DNA of 64,000 nucleotides from Cacajao melanocephalus (Eukaryota; Chordata; Mammalia; Primates; Pitheciidae), in the NCBI GenBank assembly GCA_963573385.1, contig CAUYLG010041570.1, positions 1-64,000 on the forward strand. The letters are read 5' to 3'. Positions within the stretch are counted from its first letter, which is position 1. Every line of letters begins with the position of its first letter. Shown here piece by piece: positions 1 through 12,116 of this stretch. The notes under the pieces are model-generated. The model searched no databases. It saw nothing but the letters and a program-made list of their open reading frames with translations, and was not told the DNA's origin. The translations under genes were made by a program, and so were the position numbers.

Positions 1-319
<319 letters not shown>

Positions 320-1650
320 TCAGTGAAATATTTTTAAAGAGATTTGTGGCAAATGCAAAAGAGTGAGTAAGGTAAGACGGGAAAAGAGAAGATGCTATGC
401 ATGCAAATAATGTGTTCATTAATAATAATAGCAACCATTTAGTGATTGGGAAATCATATTTAAAGTGGTTTATAAACTAATATGATTGTAGTTTGTTGCT
501 TATTTGCTGAATTTTTAGGAATATATTATTGTCTTCAAGTAAATAAACAACTCTGTAAATCTTCACATAACATACAAACAGTTATTATTGCTTTGACGGC
601 CAAACTCAGAGACAAGGGCCAGTGGTTCTACTCCATTGAAATAATTTTTCTCAGATACTCAGACTAAATAATTGTGTTCTAAATAAATGTGGCATGAAGA
701 CATCTTGGAAATACAGTATTATCAAGACTCCCCTAAGTTTTACTATAACTCACACCTATGGTGTTTGCATTAATATCATATCTAAAATCAACCTCTGTAA
801 TTTCATATAAAACAACTATGTGACTGGTAAAAAATGTCCAACAGACACATGTAAAAGTATGTAATTTCTTTGATGAAATAGGACACAGCCTTAAGAAGAC
901 AGTTATACAACTCAGGAGAATACAAGAACTTGAGTCACCAAAGGGTTGTAGAGTTGATGATACCCTTGCCTCAGGAGCAGCAACTATCACCCTTAGCCAT
1001 TATTGTGGGAGTTCTGGTTCATCCTGCTGTGCTCCTCTCACACCCATCTCACTAGTCTGTACATGTGAGTGCGTGTGAGTGTGGAGACACTGCTTATATA
1101 TCCACCTGGCAAATAACTGGAGCAAAGCATTCTCAGTATATTATTATTTACTGTAAGACTGACTAAATTTGATTCATTAAGAAATCTAATTAAACACAAA
1201 TACTCAAAAATATACAGTTTTAAAAAGCAGCAGTGTAAATACCTTTTTGTTATTGGATAAAGAATATCAAACTAACTGATTGTTTCTTTAATATGAAGAG
1301 ATGGTGTATTTCAATTACTAATAAATATTTTGATCTTTTTAAACATGACTCATAATTCTTATTAAGAGGCCTATAGTGAACTTTCTGCTCATTGTCTTGA
1401 GTAAGAGATAGCAAAACAAAACACAATAGATAAGTAGTTGCCCTGATTCCACTTGATTTTTTAGTTACAAAGCTTATAACCCTTAAACTAAGAAATTGAA
1501 ATATCTCTTATGTTCGGATAGAAATATAAATATTTGGATCAATGGAGATAATACAAGAGCAATGCTTATGTCTCCTGAGGTCTGACAAGGTTTCCTGCAC
1601 TAAGGAAGTGAGCATGTCAGAAGAGAAGCAAAGAATAATCTTAGTGGGTC
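320..1650. other. Unassigned AT-rich sequence
   Basis: No gene, RNA or confidently named repeat was seen. Short open frames of 61 and 85 codons occur at 482-667 and 733-990, but they have no recognisable domain and are typical of chance frames. A GT-rich patch lies near 1066-1085. Confidence 0.5.
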
Positions 1651-2090
1651 TGTGTTATTCAGGGTTCTTTAGAGGGACAGAATTAATAGGACAGATAGAT
1701 ATATAAAGGGGAGTTTATTAAGTATTAACTCACAGGATTACAAGGTCTCACAATAGGCCATCAGCAAGCTGAGGAGCAAGGAGAGACCGAGTCCCAAAAC
1801 TGAAGAACTTGGAATCTGATGCTCAAGGGTAGAATGTATGAAACATGGGAGAAAGATGTAGTCTGAGAGTCTAGGCCAGTCTCTCTTTTCACATTTTTTC
1901 TCCCTGCTTTATATTCCAGCTGCCCTGGCAGGTAATTAGATGGTGCCTATACAGATTAAGGGTTGGTCTGCCTTTCCCAGTCCACTGACTCAAATATAAC
2001 TATCCTTTGGCAACACCTTTGTAGACACACCCAGAATGAATACTTTGCATCCTTCAATTCAATCAAGCTGAGAGTATTAAGTCCATCATG
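1651..2090 (-). repeat. 3' LTR of the ERVL-type provirus
   Basis: It is about 440 bp and aligns along its length with 7712-8132, with many scattered differences. The plus strand begins TGTGTTATTCAGGG and ends near CCATCATG. It retains an (ATAG)-like patch and TATATAAAGG (about 1696-1717) that are deleted in the other LTR. TTTATTAAG inside it is the complement of an AATAAA polyadenylation signal. The inner boundary is uncertain by a few bases. Confidence 0.85.
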
Positions 2091-2500
2091 AGTCCACCTC
2101 TTATAAACTTGAGCCCATACATATCTTCTAAGATCATACATACTCTTCCAATTAAGATAATAAGGTTATAATTACACCTAACATAATACAATTATCCTTA
2201 GTACAACCAGAAACACAACAATCCCCAGCCCAAATACTGTTATATAAAGTTAACAATACTTAAATGCTGATGTACAGTCAATAAGTCTTATGTCACATGA
2301 TAAAGGAAAAAGGAAATAAAATGAAGATTTTTTTTTAGTACAAGTGTATACATGCATGTTTTCAACAAAATCATGCGTACGTACATGTTTTTAACCAAAG
2401 AATAAGGAAACACTCATGACAATTACAGTCCTCATTTCTGCAGCTGGACATGTGGTCATAGCTGGTATTGATGACAACCTTCTTCTACTACTCATTCTGT
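2091..2500 (-). other. ERVL 3' internal region between dUTPase and LTR
   Basis: AT-rich provirus interior next to the 3' LTR. I see no envelope-like reading frame. No clear purine-rich polypurine tract touches the LTR, probably because of mutation. Confidence 0.5.
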
Positions 2501-2960
2501 ATTCCCTTTGCCTTCAGCAAGCACCTCAGCAGGTCACGGTTTTTTGTTGTTGTTGTTGCTTTTTTTTTCTTTTGGTAGAGTGACACAAACATTCATTCTT
2601 GAAGGGTCTGGGTCATTTATAGACCTACCTGGATTGGGCTGTTGTAGTTTCCCATTGACCTTAATCACAGGGCCTGGTAATACTAAAAGATACCCTAATG
2701 GATCTTCTGTATTCCAGGCGTACTCTTCCTTACCTCCATTGTGGGGTACTAGACTTATTTCAATTTAATAGTCTGGGTCAATCACCCCAGCCAACCCTGT
2801 AACTCCCTTCTTAGCCTATTGATTTAATGATAGAAGCCCAAAGTGTCCAAGTGACAATCTTAACTTCCAGCTTAATAAAATAGTTGTTGTGTCTCCTGGT
2901 GGCAGCTTTCCTCCCTCTGGAACAAAGACCTCTAGGCCAGCAGAACGTAATGTCCTAGAA
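2501..2960 (-). pseudogene. ERVL dUTPase-like remnant
   Basis: On the minus strand a broken frame just after the integrase region contains G-V-I-D-P-D-Y (complement of 2768-2788). This resembles the conserved dUTPase motif that positions the nucleotide-binding site. The next codon is a stop (2765-2767), so the frame is dead. dUTPase would hydrolyse dUTP to limit uracil incorporation during reverse transcription; in ERVL elements it is known to follow integrase. The upstream part reads as proline/glycine-rich sequence in the same frame (near 2890-2935). The assignment rests on one motif plus gene order. Confidence 0.6.
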
Positions 2961-3812
2961 ACAGGAAGCAAAATTTTGCTAGTAGATCACTGGGGGTGAT
3001 GGTGAGTGGTGCCACTTCCAACCCTCAATTCCTGGACCTGTGAATCCTGGCTATGGGAGAAACTGTACCATATATTGGACACTGATTCAGAGTATACATG
3101 GCCATCTGGAGAACTTTGGCCCAGCCCTGCAACGAATTTTCAACTAGTTAGCATAATTGTGATTTCAAAAGGCCATTTAACTTGTCTATCAATCCATCTA
3201 TTTCAGGATGATGGGGAATAAGGTAAGACCAGTGAATTCCATGAGCTTGAGCCGACTACTGCACTTCTTTAGCTTTAAAGTGAGTGCCTTGGTCAGAGGC
3301 AATGCAATGGAATACCATGAATGTGGATAAGGCACTCCATGAGTCCATATAGATGGTAGTCTTGGCAGAAGCATTGCATGCAGGATAGGAAACCCATATC
3401 CAGAGTAAGTGTCTATTCCAGTGAGGACAAACCTCTGCTCTTTCCATGATGGAAGAGGTCCAATATAACCACCCTGGTGGTAGCTAGCTGATCACCCTGA
3501 GGAATGGTGCCATATTGAGGGCTCAGTATTGGTCTCTGCTGCTGGTAAATTGGGCACTAAGCCATGGCCGTAGCCAGGTCAGCCTTGGTGAGGGAAGTCC
3601 ATGGTGCTGAGCTTATGTGTAACCTCCATCCCTGCCACCACAGTTACTTTGTTTATGGGCCCATTGGAAAATGACAGGGATGGCTGTGGATAGATGCTGA
3701 GTGGTGTCCGCAGAACGGGTCATCCTATCCACTTGATTACTAAAACTCTCGTTTGCTGATGTCGCCTGTTGGTGAACATTTAGAAGGGATACAAATATCT
3801 TCACAGTTTTTC
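2961..3812 (-). pseudogene. ERVL integrase remnant
   Basis: The integrase region of pol, on the minus strand, broken by stops and frameshifts. The N-terminal part at 3613-3804 contains a His-rich stretch ending CGGRDGGYT. The catalytic core is recognisable at 3256-3447, including IASDQGTHF (around 3277-3303), whose Asp is the second acid of the D,D-35-E triad. At the expected first acid, near 3455, the codon reads Gly. At the expected Glu, near 3200, it reads Asp within GLIDKLNG. Integrase would join the viral DNA ends to the host genome; this copy cannot. Edges are approximate. Confidence 0.7.
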
Positions 3813-4200
3813 ACCACTCAGAGTTCCATCCACATTATCTTTTTCCCAAATTTCTTTGTCACCAATTTTCCAGTCATACTTCTTCCAAGTCCCTGACCAT
3901 CCAGCAAAACCATTAGCTATAGCCAATGAGTCAGTATATAATCACACATCTGGCCATTTCTTCTTCTATGTAAAGTGCAAAACCAGGTGCACTGCTCGAA
4001 GTTCTGCTCACTGGGAAGATTTTCTTTCACTGTTGTCCTTCAGGGATGTCCTAGAAAGGGGCTGTAGTGCTGCAGTTGTCCACTTTTGGATGGTGCCCGC
4101 ATATCATGCAGAACCATCTGAGAACAAGGTTTTAATCTTTTCTTCCTCCGTCAACTAATTATAGGGACTCCCTGTGATGTCATCAATCTGGGCTGGAGCC
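3813..4200 (-). pseudogene. ERVL RNase H remnant
   Basis: Minus-strand frame with three RNase H signatures in order. SDGSA (4107-4121) carries the first catalytic Asp and is followed at once by an in-frame stop. A Glu-containing segment lies near 4000-4012. TDSLAIANG (about 3909-3935) carries the next catalytic Asp. RNase H removes the RNA strand after reverse transcription. The spacing fits retroviral RNase H between the RT connection and integrase. Confidence 0.7.
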
Positions 4201-5647
4201 AGTTCCTCATGTAACTTACTTATATGCCTTCAGGACCTGCTTGAGCCTGGTTAGGTATATACCACTTCCATTTGATAATGGAATGCTACTGTGCATGCCC
4301 CACTTTATGGCTAGATGGGTCAGAAAAGCACCCAGTTCATGATATGCAGTTCAGGTCACATCATGACTTGATGACCCACTGTCAAACGTTCAGTTTTCAC
4401 CAAAGCCCAGTAGCAGACCAAGAGCTGTCTTTTAAAAGGAGAGTAGTTATCTGCAAAAAATGGCAGGACTTTGTTCCAAAATCCTAGAGACCTCCACTGT
4501 GATTCACCTATGGGGGCCTACCAAAGGCTACAGATAGCATCCCTATCTGCCACTGACACTGCAAGCATCCTTGAATCTGGTGCGTTTATGGCCCAAGTAG
4601 CAAAGCGGCTTGCACAGCAGCCTGGACCTGTTGCAGAGTTTTCTCCTATTCCAGACCCCACTGAAAACTGGCAGCCTTTCGGGTCACTTGATAAATAGGC
4701 CAGAGTAACAGACCAAAATGTGGAACATATTGCCTCCAAAATCCAAATAGGCCCATTAGGTGTTGTGCCTCTTTCTTGGTGGGATGGGGGAGGCAAATAC
4801 AGCACCTTATCTTTCACCTTAGAAGGAATTTTTTGACGGGTCCCACACCACTGGACTCCTAGAAATTTTCCTAAGGTAGAAAGTCCCTGAATTTTGCTAG
4901 GATTTATTTTCCATTTTCTGTCATCTAGATGTCTCACCAGTAAGTTCAGTGTGTTTGCTACTTCTCATTCACTGGATCCAGTTAGCATAATGTCATCAAC
5001 GTAATGGACCAGTGTGATATCTTGTGAAAGCGAAAAGTGATTAAGGTCTCTGAATAAGATTCTGACACAAAGCTGAGGAGTTGATATACCCCAGAGATAA
5101 GACAGTAATGGTATATTGTTGGCCTTGCCAGTTGAAAAATTGCTTCCGGTGGGCCTTATTGAGAGAAATGGAGAAAGAGGCAGTTGCCAAGTCAATGGCT
5201 GCATACCAGGTACCAGGAGATATGTTAATTTGCTCAATCAATGAAACCACATCTGGTACAGCAGCTGCAATTGGAGTCACCACTTGGCTAAGTTTAAAAT
5301 AATCCACTGTCCTTCTTCAAGATTCATCTGTCTTCCACACAGGCCAAATGTGAGTTGAATGGGGATATGGTGGAAATCACCACCCTTGTGTCTTTCAAGT
5401 CCTTGATGGTGGCACTAATCTTCACAATCCCTCCAGGGATACAACATTGTGTTTGATTTACTGTTTTTCTAGGTAGAGGCAGCTCTAATGGCTTCCATTT
5501 GGCCTTTTCCACCATAGTAGCCCTCATACTACCAGTCAGGGAGCCAATGTGAGGGTTCTGCCAACTGCTAAGTCTGTCTATGCCAATTATGCACTCTGGC
5601 ACAGGGGAAATGACCACAGGATGAGTCCAGGGACCCACTGGACCCAC
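4201..5647 (-). pseudogene. ERVL reverse transcriptase remnant
   Basis: The RT part of pol, spread over several minus-strand frames. 5324-5647 holds the N-terminal part. 5041-5307 holds motif A as YAAIDLATASFSI, including a catalytic Asp. 4965-5237 holds the YVDD active-site box in a different frame, followed shortly by a stop. 4518-4937 holds the thumb/connection region, which shifts frame midway. The catalytic boxes survive, but at least two frameshifts and several stops separate them. RT copies genomic RNA into DNA. Confidence 0.85.
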
Positions 5648-5653
5648 TGTAAG

Positions 5654-5938
5654 TTAAACTTCAGCTAAAACTCCATTAATTACCTGAATTTCATAAGCCC
5701 CTACTTTAACTAGAGGGCCGCAATGACGTTTTGGTTTCCCTGGAATCAATGTCAGCTCAGAGCCAGTGTCCAGTAGTCTCTGAAATGTCTGATCACTTCC
5801 CTTTCCCCAGCGCACAGTTATGCTGGTAAAAGGCCAGAGATCTCCTTGGGGAAGAATCGGAGAAAGATTGACAGCATAAATTATCAGTAGTATAGTGGGG
5901 TCCTTTATCAAGGGGACCCCGGACTCCTCTTCATTCAA
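5654..5938 (-). pseudogene. ERVL protease remnant
   Basis: A 94-codon minus-strand frame with LLDTGSELTLIPG, the DTG active-site loop of a retroviral aspartic protease. The frame is open here but is fused to neither gag nor pol in a continuous reading frame. The protease would cut Gag and Gag-Pol precursors. Its place between gag and RT is the expected order. Confidence 0.8.
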
Positions 5939-6010
5939 GGGCTTCTGGGTCTATAAACATGCTCAAGTCTGGAAAGTGACTGAAGGTTGGTGATTCTCTG
6001 TTTTTATAAT

Positions 6011-7132
6011 TCAAATGAGTTTTTGTCCCTTTGACCTAGAAGTTTTCTGCTTATGTAAATTAAGTAGGAATGCAGTAGGCTTCCTATCACTTTCCCTTCT
6101 AGGAACACTGTGATTAATTAGCCAATGTGAGAGCTCTACATGAGTCAGACTATTCTGATTGCTGCTTTGCTTTTGCTGTCCATTATGGTAGCGATGCTCA
6201 CCTTGTCTTTGACAACTGAGTGGCACCACTTGGCCCCTGCCACCTCGGAATCTGATTATTCCCATTGTATTTAAGTGTTGTAGTTGAATGACTGTGATAT
6301 CCACTGTTAGATCTGACATACAAAGAAGAGCAATTATGGAGCTCTTCAAAGATGCAGGTGCTGCCTTCACTAATCTATGTTGCAAGGCATTGGTCGAGGG
6401 TATATCTTCTGGACACTCCCAGCTGGAATGAATAGGTCTAAAGTGACTAATCCACTCCACCACTCCACTCTCCCTAAGCCTTTGGATCCTTTCCTCTACA
6501 TTAAACCAAGGGAGATCAGGAATTTCCAGCTCACTCACAGTGGGCCATCTTTTAATCCATAATTCAGGTAACCAAGCAGATAAACTATTAGAACCTTTTT
6601 TAAATCCCAAGCTCCAAATTAAATGCAGAGTCCCTACTTAGTGGGCCCAAATCAATAAATTCAGCCTGATGCAACTTTATGTTCCTTCACCACTATCCCT
6701 CATCCATAGTATCCATTCCCATGCCTGTTCTCTAGATTTCTACTTGTGTAAGTTAGAAAACTCAAGCAGTTATTTTTGAGTGTCGCATTCCTCCTCATGG
6801 GTCATATTCCCAACTTCACCTCTAGGGGCCCGCTGGGACTTTAGTCTGGTAATAGGTCTAGAAGCAAACAGGTGTGTTAGGGGTGGCTCCTGAGGAGAAT
6901 CAACATTATCTTGCCTGGCTACTGTCTGAGGGGAGGCCATCACTGTTGCCTCAGGCAGCGCAGGGTTTATCTCCTCAGACAACAGTGGAAAGGCTGATGG
7001 TAGCGTGGTTTGGGGAGGGGATGTTGCCACTACTGGGGACATTGAAGCTGTTCCTTCTGGCGAAAAGGGTTCATCTGAGTTTACAAACTCAGTGTCCCCA
7101 GCTTCATGTCCCCCCACATGTCCCCATTCCAA
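6011..7132 (-). pseudogene. ERVL gag remnant
   Basis: Two minus-strand frames lie upstream of the protease. 6770-7132 (120 codons) is rich in Pro, Ser and Thr. 6011-6610 (199 codons) is the longest frame in the window and fits capsid/nucleocapsid position, with a basic Arg/Gly/Lys-rich C-terminal part. I did not see a clean Cys-His zinc knuckle. Assignment rests on position ahead of the DTG protease and general composition. Gag would form the particle core. The sequence upstream, 7133-7688, is leader and degraded N-terminal region. Confidence 0.65.
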
Positions 7133-7688
7133 GTTTCAGGGTTCCATTATTTTCCAAACAATGCCCTCACTTTAACAATAGACACCTGGTGAGGCTGTGC
7201 GTGCACCTTTAGTTGCAGTTCAGCCACTTGTATGTAAGAGCTTGTGCCGGTTTATCCACAATTTCATCTCTTTCTCTGCAGGATATAAGACTCTGACTCA
7301 GGGCAATCTTAGCAGATTTGAAGCTCAGTATCTGCTTCTGAAGCCAGGAATTAGAATCCCCAAGTTCTTCGTTTTCTTTCATCATTTTATCCACTGAACT
7401 TAGGAACAACCAACTAGCTTCATTATGTTACTTGGTTCTCCACATATGGTCAAAGGTATTATGTATAGAGTCACCAAACGCCTCGCCTCTCACAAGCAGT
7501 AAATCAGGAGTGTCAAATGTATTTATTTTGCATAACTCTCTAAACAGTTCACACCAAAGTCTATCATTTTTCTTCACACAATTAGGAGTAGAGTCCTTAT
7601 CATTTTAGGGTATAATTATATTAAGCAGCCAATTCCAGAAACCACAAAACCAATGAAAGAAATTTATTCTTAATATTATTTTCCTCTA

Positions 7689-7706
7689 GAACCACCCCTG
7701 ATACCA
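7689..7706 (-). promoter_or_regulatory. Primer-binding site, leucine tRNA-like
   Basis: On the minus strand, five bases after the 5' LTR, the sequence reads TGGTATCAGGGGTGGTTC. It begins with TGG, as a site complementary to a tRNA CCA end must. It matches the expected complement of a leucine tRNA 3' end at 16 of 18 positions if a two-base gap is allowed. ERVL elements are named for leucine priming, so this supports the class call. Confidence 0.6.
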
Positions 7707-7711
7707 AAATC

Positions 7712-8132
7712 TGTATTAGTCAGGGTTTGCTAGAGAGACACCACTGGGAGTTTATTAAGTATTAACTCACATGATCACAAGGTCCTACAATAGGGCATCT
7801 GCAAGCTGAGGAGCAAGAAAGGACAGTCTGAGTCCCAAAACTGAAGAACCTGGATCCTATATTTGAGGGCAGGAAGCCTCCAGTGTGTGAGAAAGATGTA
7901 GGCTGGGAGACTAGGCCAGTCTAGTCTTTTCAAGTTTTTCTGCCTGCTTTATATTCTAGTCATGCTGGCAGCTAATTAAATTGTGCCCACTCAGATTGAG
8001 GGTGGGTCTGCCTCTCCCAGCCCACTGAGTCAAACTTTAATCTCCTTTGGCAATACCCTCACAGACACACCCAAGATCAATACTTTGCATCCTTCAATTC
8101 AATCAGGTTGACACTCAGTATTAACCATCACA
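7712..8132 (-). repeat. 5' LTR of the ERVL-type provirus
   Basis: 421 bp; the plus strand runs from TGTATTAGTCAGGG to TTAACCATCACA, giving the expected TG...CA ends. It carries the complement of AATAAA at 7751-7756. About 19 bp present in the other LTR (the TATATA-containing patch) are missing here near 7740. As the 5' LTR of a minus-strand provirus it would have driven transcription toward lower coordinates. Confidence 0.88.
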
Positions 8133-11100
8133 GAGTCCTTGAGAAAAAGATAGTCAGAGAGAAGACTGTGTCTTATAACTTCTCTCTCATGTCCTGGTTA
8201 GTTATAGGAATTAAATTTTCCAAAAGTTTTTTTTTTTAAAACCTGAGAGCAGAGAGGCTAGTATTTTTCTTTCTGGTTTACTTTAGGAAGGAGACAAAAT
8301 CCTTTGTGTTGGGTAGCATTAATTATCACTCAGTGGAGGAGTCTAGGAAATAATTTGAGTTTAGTTATACAAAATTAAATCAAAGAAACATTTCTTGCCT
8401 ATCTGAATTTATGGATTTAAACTGGCAACTGCAAATAAGAAAGGATTTTGAAACACATAGGAGATAGCTAGATTAACAACCTATTTTACATTTTATAAGA
8501 GAAATAATAGTTGCCAACTAAGAGCATTCTTCATTTGGATGTACTGTGAAAAAAAATGGCTCTTGAAGAAGTAGTTTTTTTCTGTAGTTATAGTAATTGA
8601 GATTATCTGTATCAAAAGGAAGAGCAGTGATATATATCTTTCTTTGCTCATACATTAACTTGTTTACCATGCATCTATGGAGGATGTATTGTAGGAAATG
8701 AACTATGATATGTCTTGTGAAGGTTATAAATCAGAAACACAGTTTCCCTCTTTAAATAATGTGTCTGTGTATACATTTAAAAAAAAATCAGCCTTTCAAC
8801 ATAATTTAATGAACTCTAACAAGGTGAAATGAGGTAAAGAATCACCACATCTACTTTACAACGAAATTCTCATTTACTCATTGTAATTTTAAAGAGATGC
8901 TTTATCTCCCTGAAAAGCAAATACATGACTAAAATACACTGTCAAGGAATTCTAACAACCTCAATAATCAAAGAGAATTTTGCTATATTTCTCTGTTATG
9001 CTATTGAAATAAAACAAGATGTGTATATCTAGTGAATATATTTTAAAGCTTTATAGTTTTTGAAATCTTTCAATGACCACATAAAACATGCATTAGAAAA
9101 AAAAAATACATTCTCTTGAGTTCAGAAGTTAAAAAATTAATGTTGAGGCACTTGGACTTAGCATAAGCAACACTGGTGTTAAAATATTGCCTGAAACAAT
9201 TAGTGATATAACATTCATGCTTGCCTTTATTTGTATTTTGTCCTCAATTCCTTAAAGAAGTCTCATAAGAAGGATTACAAACTGTTATTTAAAAGCAAAA
9301 TGATAACCTATATAGAGATAATTAGGGAAGAATAAATATTCTGTTAGACACTACAAATGTTATAAAGTTGAAGGACATATTAACTTATGATTTATAGATG
9401 GCAGGATATTGCTGTGCATTTTTCTACCATTTTGTATGTAATATGCTTCAAATTGCAGAGCTATAAGGAACAAGTACAGCATAGGTCAAAGCTATATTAC
9501 CAGAAATTGAATCACTTCTAACTGAAACATGGTATATAACGTGAATGAAATTTTCATGGTGGCATAGTTCATGAACTGTGTACTTGCCTTAGGTCTACAT
9601 GTGGAAAGAAACTATTTTATTATTATTATTATTTGTAAGCCTTTGCCTAAAGGAAAAGCACAAATTTTTAACACCTCATTTCAGGAAAACATCAATGATT
9701 GACATTTTGTTCTAAAGGACAAATTTGTTTTCACCTAGATAAAGTCCCCTTAGCACATGATTTCTTTGTGTGTTAACTATAAGCAGTATTCAAAATAACT
9801 CCAATCTTATAAATTAACAAATACATTCTTAGGATATTAAAGATCTGCTTTAAATATGCCCTTGTACTTATTATTAATTAACCCTAACTTTGTGAAGAAA
9901 ATAATTATTTTGGGACAAAAGTTTGGATTAGCTTGTTTTGTTCCTCCTTTGCAGACTTTCAGTCTTTTTGGAGAAACCTATGTACAAATATGGAACATAA
10001 AAATGAGCTCTATATATCTTGTTAAAGGCTTTAAGTAAATATATTGTTAAAGTCATTGATGAGAACACAGGGCTGACATAATACATGCCTATGTCTTTGA
10101 ACTGTAATGACAGCCATCACAATAGACTATTGTTTAATTCAGCAATATGAATTCTAAATTTTGCCTTATATGTGGAAAGAAAGCATGGTTAGTAATGTAG
10201 AAAGTTGCATCCAATTAACAATGAGTTATTAAGCCTAAATTTCCCTAGAAAATACATTTCTACAGCATATTTTAGAATCTTTAAGCTAATAACATAAAAT
10301 GGATTTCTAAAATCTATTGACCTATGTGAACTTCATTTAAATAATAAATTTCATTATCAAATGTCTTAATAGTTACATCATGGAATAGAAATTAAAATTA
10401 TAGCAAATTCAGAGCTTAATGAACTTAAATTTGGGAGATTTTAAAGCAAGTGCGAAATGTTTCTTTTTATTTGAAATTTAAAGTTCAGAAGACAAACATT
10501 TACATCACATTAAGTTTGTAGGTTTTGGATATAAATAGGAGAATAATTTTTTCATGTCTGCTCTCTGAAAAATAGCTGTCTAAATTTTAAATTTTAAGTG
10601 GCCATACATGGTAAGATCCAAACAAAAAATAAGAAATTAGATTGAAATGATTTACTATGCTGCACTATGGTTAATAACTATTTTGATTTTGAGTATAGAA
10701 GATCATTTAATAACTGAACAATTTGAGAGCATTTCAGTTCACAAAAGTGAGTAACTTCAGGATATACACCTTTAGTGGCCAACTTATATATCTATATTCA
10801 AATATAAGCACCTTTTAATTTAATCTAATATTTCTACTTATAGCAATAAAATGAGGTCACAGGTATTTTTTTTAAATCATCAACTGTAGTAGATGATATA
10901 GAAAAGCCTCCTTAAAAGTGCTAAATTTTCAGATATTTCTCATAAAATTCCAACCCAATTGTACATATTTATTGATTTTCCAAGTAAACCTGATGATACT
11001 TTTAAAATCAACTTGTAGTTCTTAAGTGCATTCTTTTAAGTTAAGATATTGTTATGGAAAAGTTAATAGATGTTACATTCCCTAGAGGAAACACAAATAC

Positions 11101-12063
11101 TGTATATTTGAATGGTATTTCTTTAACAAATAAACAAAACAAATAAATTCAAAATATACACTCCAACTCCCAAAACAAAGGCCTCATATTTCTCTATGTG
11201 AGTCTTCTTTTTATGGCTTGGGGGTAAAAAAAAATGAGTTTAAAGAAAAAGAAAATTTTTGTCATTATTTTAAACTCAAGTTTACTTTACACTTTACTGT
11301 ATATTAACTAAAACAATTGACAGTGTTGCCCAGGTTAAAATTATGACCCATGAGCTTCAATTTATGCTATGATTTGCACTGAAAGAGGCATCATTTAACA
11401 TCAAATAGTAATTTAAAAGGAGTCCAAACTTTAATTATTTTTCTCGAAGAGCAACAATTGGGCTCAACTCAATGATCTAAGCAACATCTTCAGAATCTCC
11501 TTCCCTACTTCATAAATCTGAAACTGGTATAAGAGAAATTCACTCACATAGCAAGTCTCCATGCTCTGTCTGGTATTTTGACATGCTATTTATTTATGTC
11601 AGGTTTGACTCAGGCACTCTCATTTCTTTTGTTTTTCAATGTGGTTGGACAAAGACTCACCTTTTGTGGTCAGCAGACCATGGGTTTGTAGAAAGGCAGA
11701 AACACTTATATATTAGGGAATATTTTGAATTTTCCAAAAGATTACAAATTACAAATTTTACATGTCTAAAGGATAAGATCTAATTCTACTGACTATTTTA
11801 ATGTTCTTGGGGTCCCTAAAATTTGAGGTGTGATCCAGATGTCTATGTTTATTCTACAGTATTTGCTGTCTTGTGTCCTCTTATCTCCTCTCAGTATATT
11901 CCTTCCCACATCAATACCAAAGTTGTTCCTACAGAACTTTGCAATTTTGCAAAGTCCTTTATGACAACTACACATTACATAAATTAAGTATAAGCCTCAG
12001 GAGTATTTGCATATTAATGAACAATAATCCCTTAATAAAACAAAGCAATATAGAATATTAACA
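8133..12063. other. Unassigned AT-rich sequence
   Basis: About 3.9 kb of AT-rich DNA with poly-A/T runs and a short (TTA)n patch near 9618-9632. I recognise no gene or repeat family. Open frames are at most 66 codons and have no domain. Confidence 0.5.
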
Positions 12064-12116
12064 TTTCAGACACTAAGGCAAGTTATTATGGTAGACACTT
12101 TTAGCAAGAAGATTTT
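12064..12116 (+). repeat. 53-bp segment, copy 1 (pair at 13683)
   Basis: Matches 13683-13735 at all but about five or six positions, same orientation, 1.6 kb apart. Flanking sequence does not match by eye. The family was not recognised. Confidence 0.75.

Larger units (their letters stand above)
1651..8132 (-). mobile_element. ERVL-type endogenous retrovirus, near full length, defective
   Basis: This 6.5-kb provirus lies on the minus strand. Two related LTRs (7712-8132 as 5', 1651-2090 as 3') bracket gag, protease, RT, RNase H, integrase and dUTPase remnants in that order. The class call rests on three things: a primer site resembling the 3' end of leucine tRNA, a dUTPase region after integrase, and no envelope-like region, all known traits of ERVL elements. 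The outer flanks carry GGGTC (1646-1650) and GAGTC (8133-8137), a 5-bp target duplication with one difference. Every coding part is broken by stops and frameshifts. The LTR subfamily name is left open. Confidence 0.85.

Noticed and set aside
4471..5302. Plus-strand frames of 73-75 codons (and 3856-4158, 100 codons) within the provirus
   Set aside because: Antisense shadows of the minus-strand pol region, which has the real RT, RNase H and integrase motifs.
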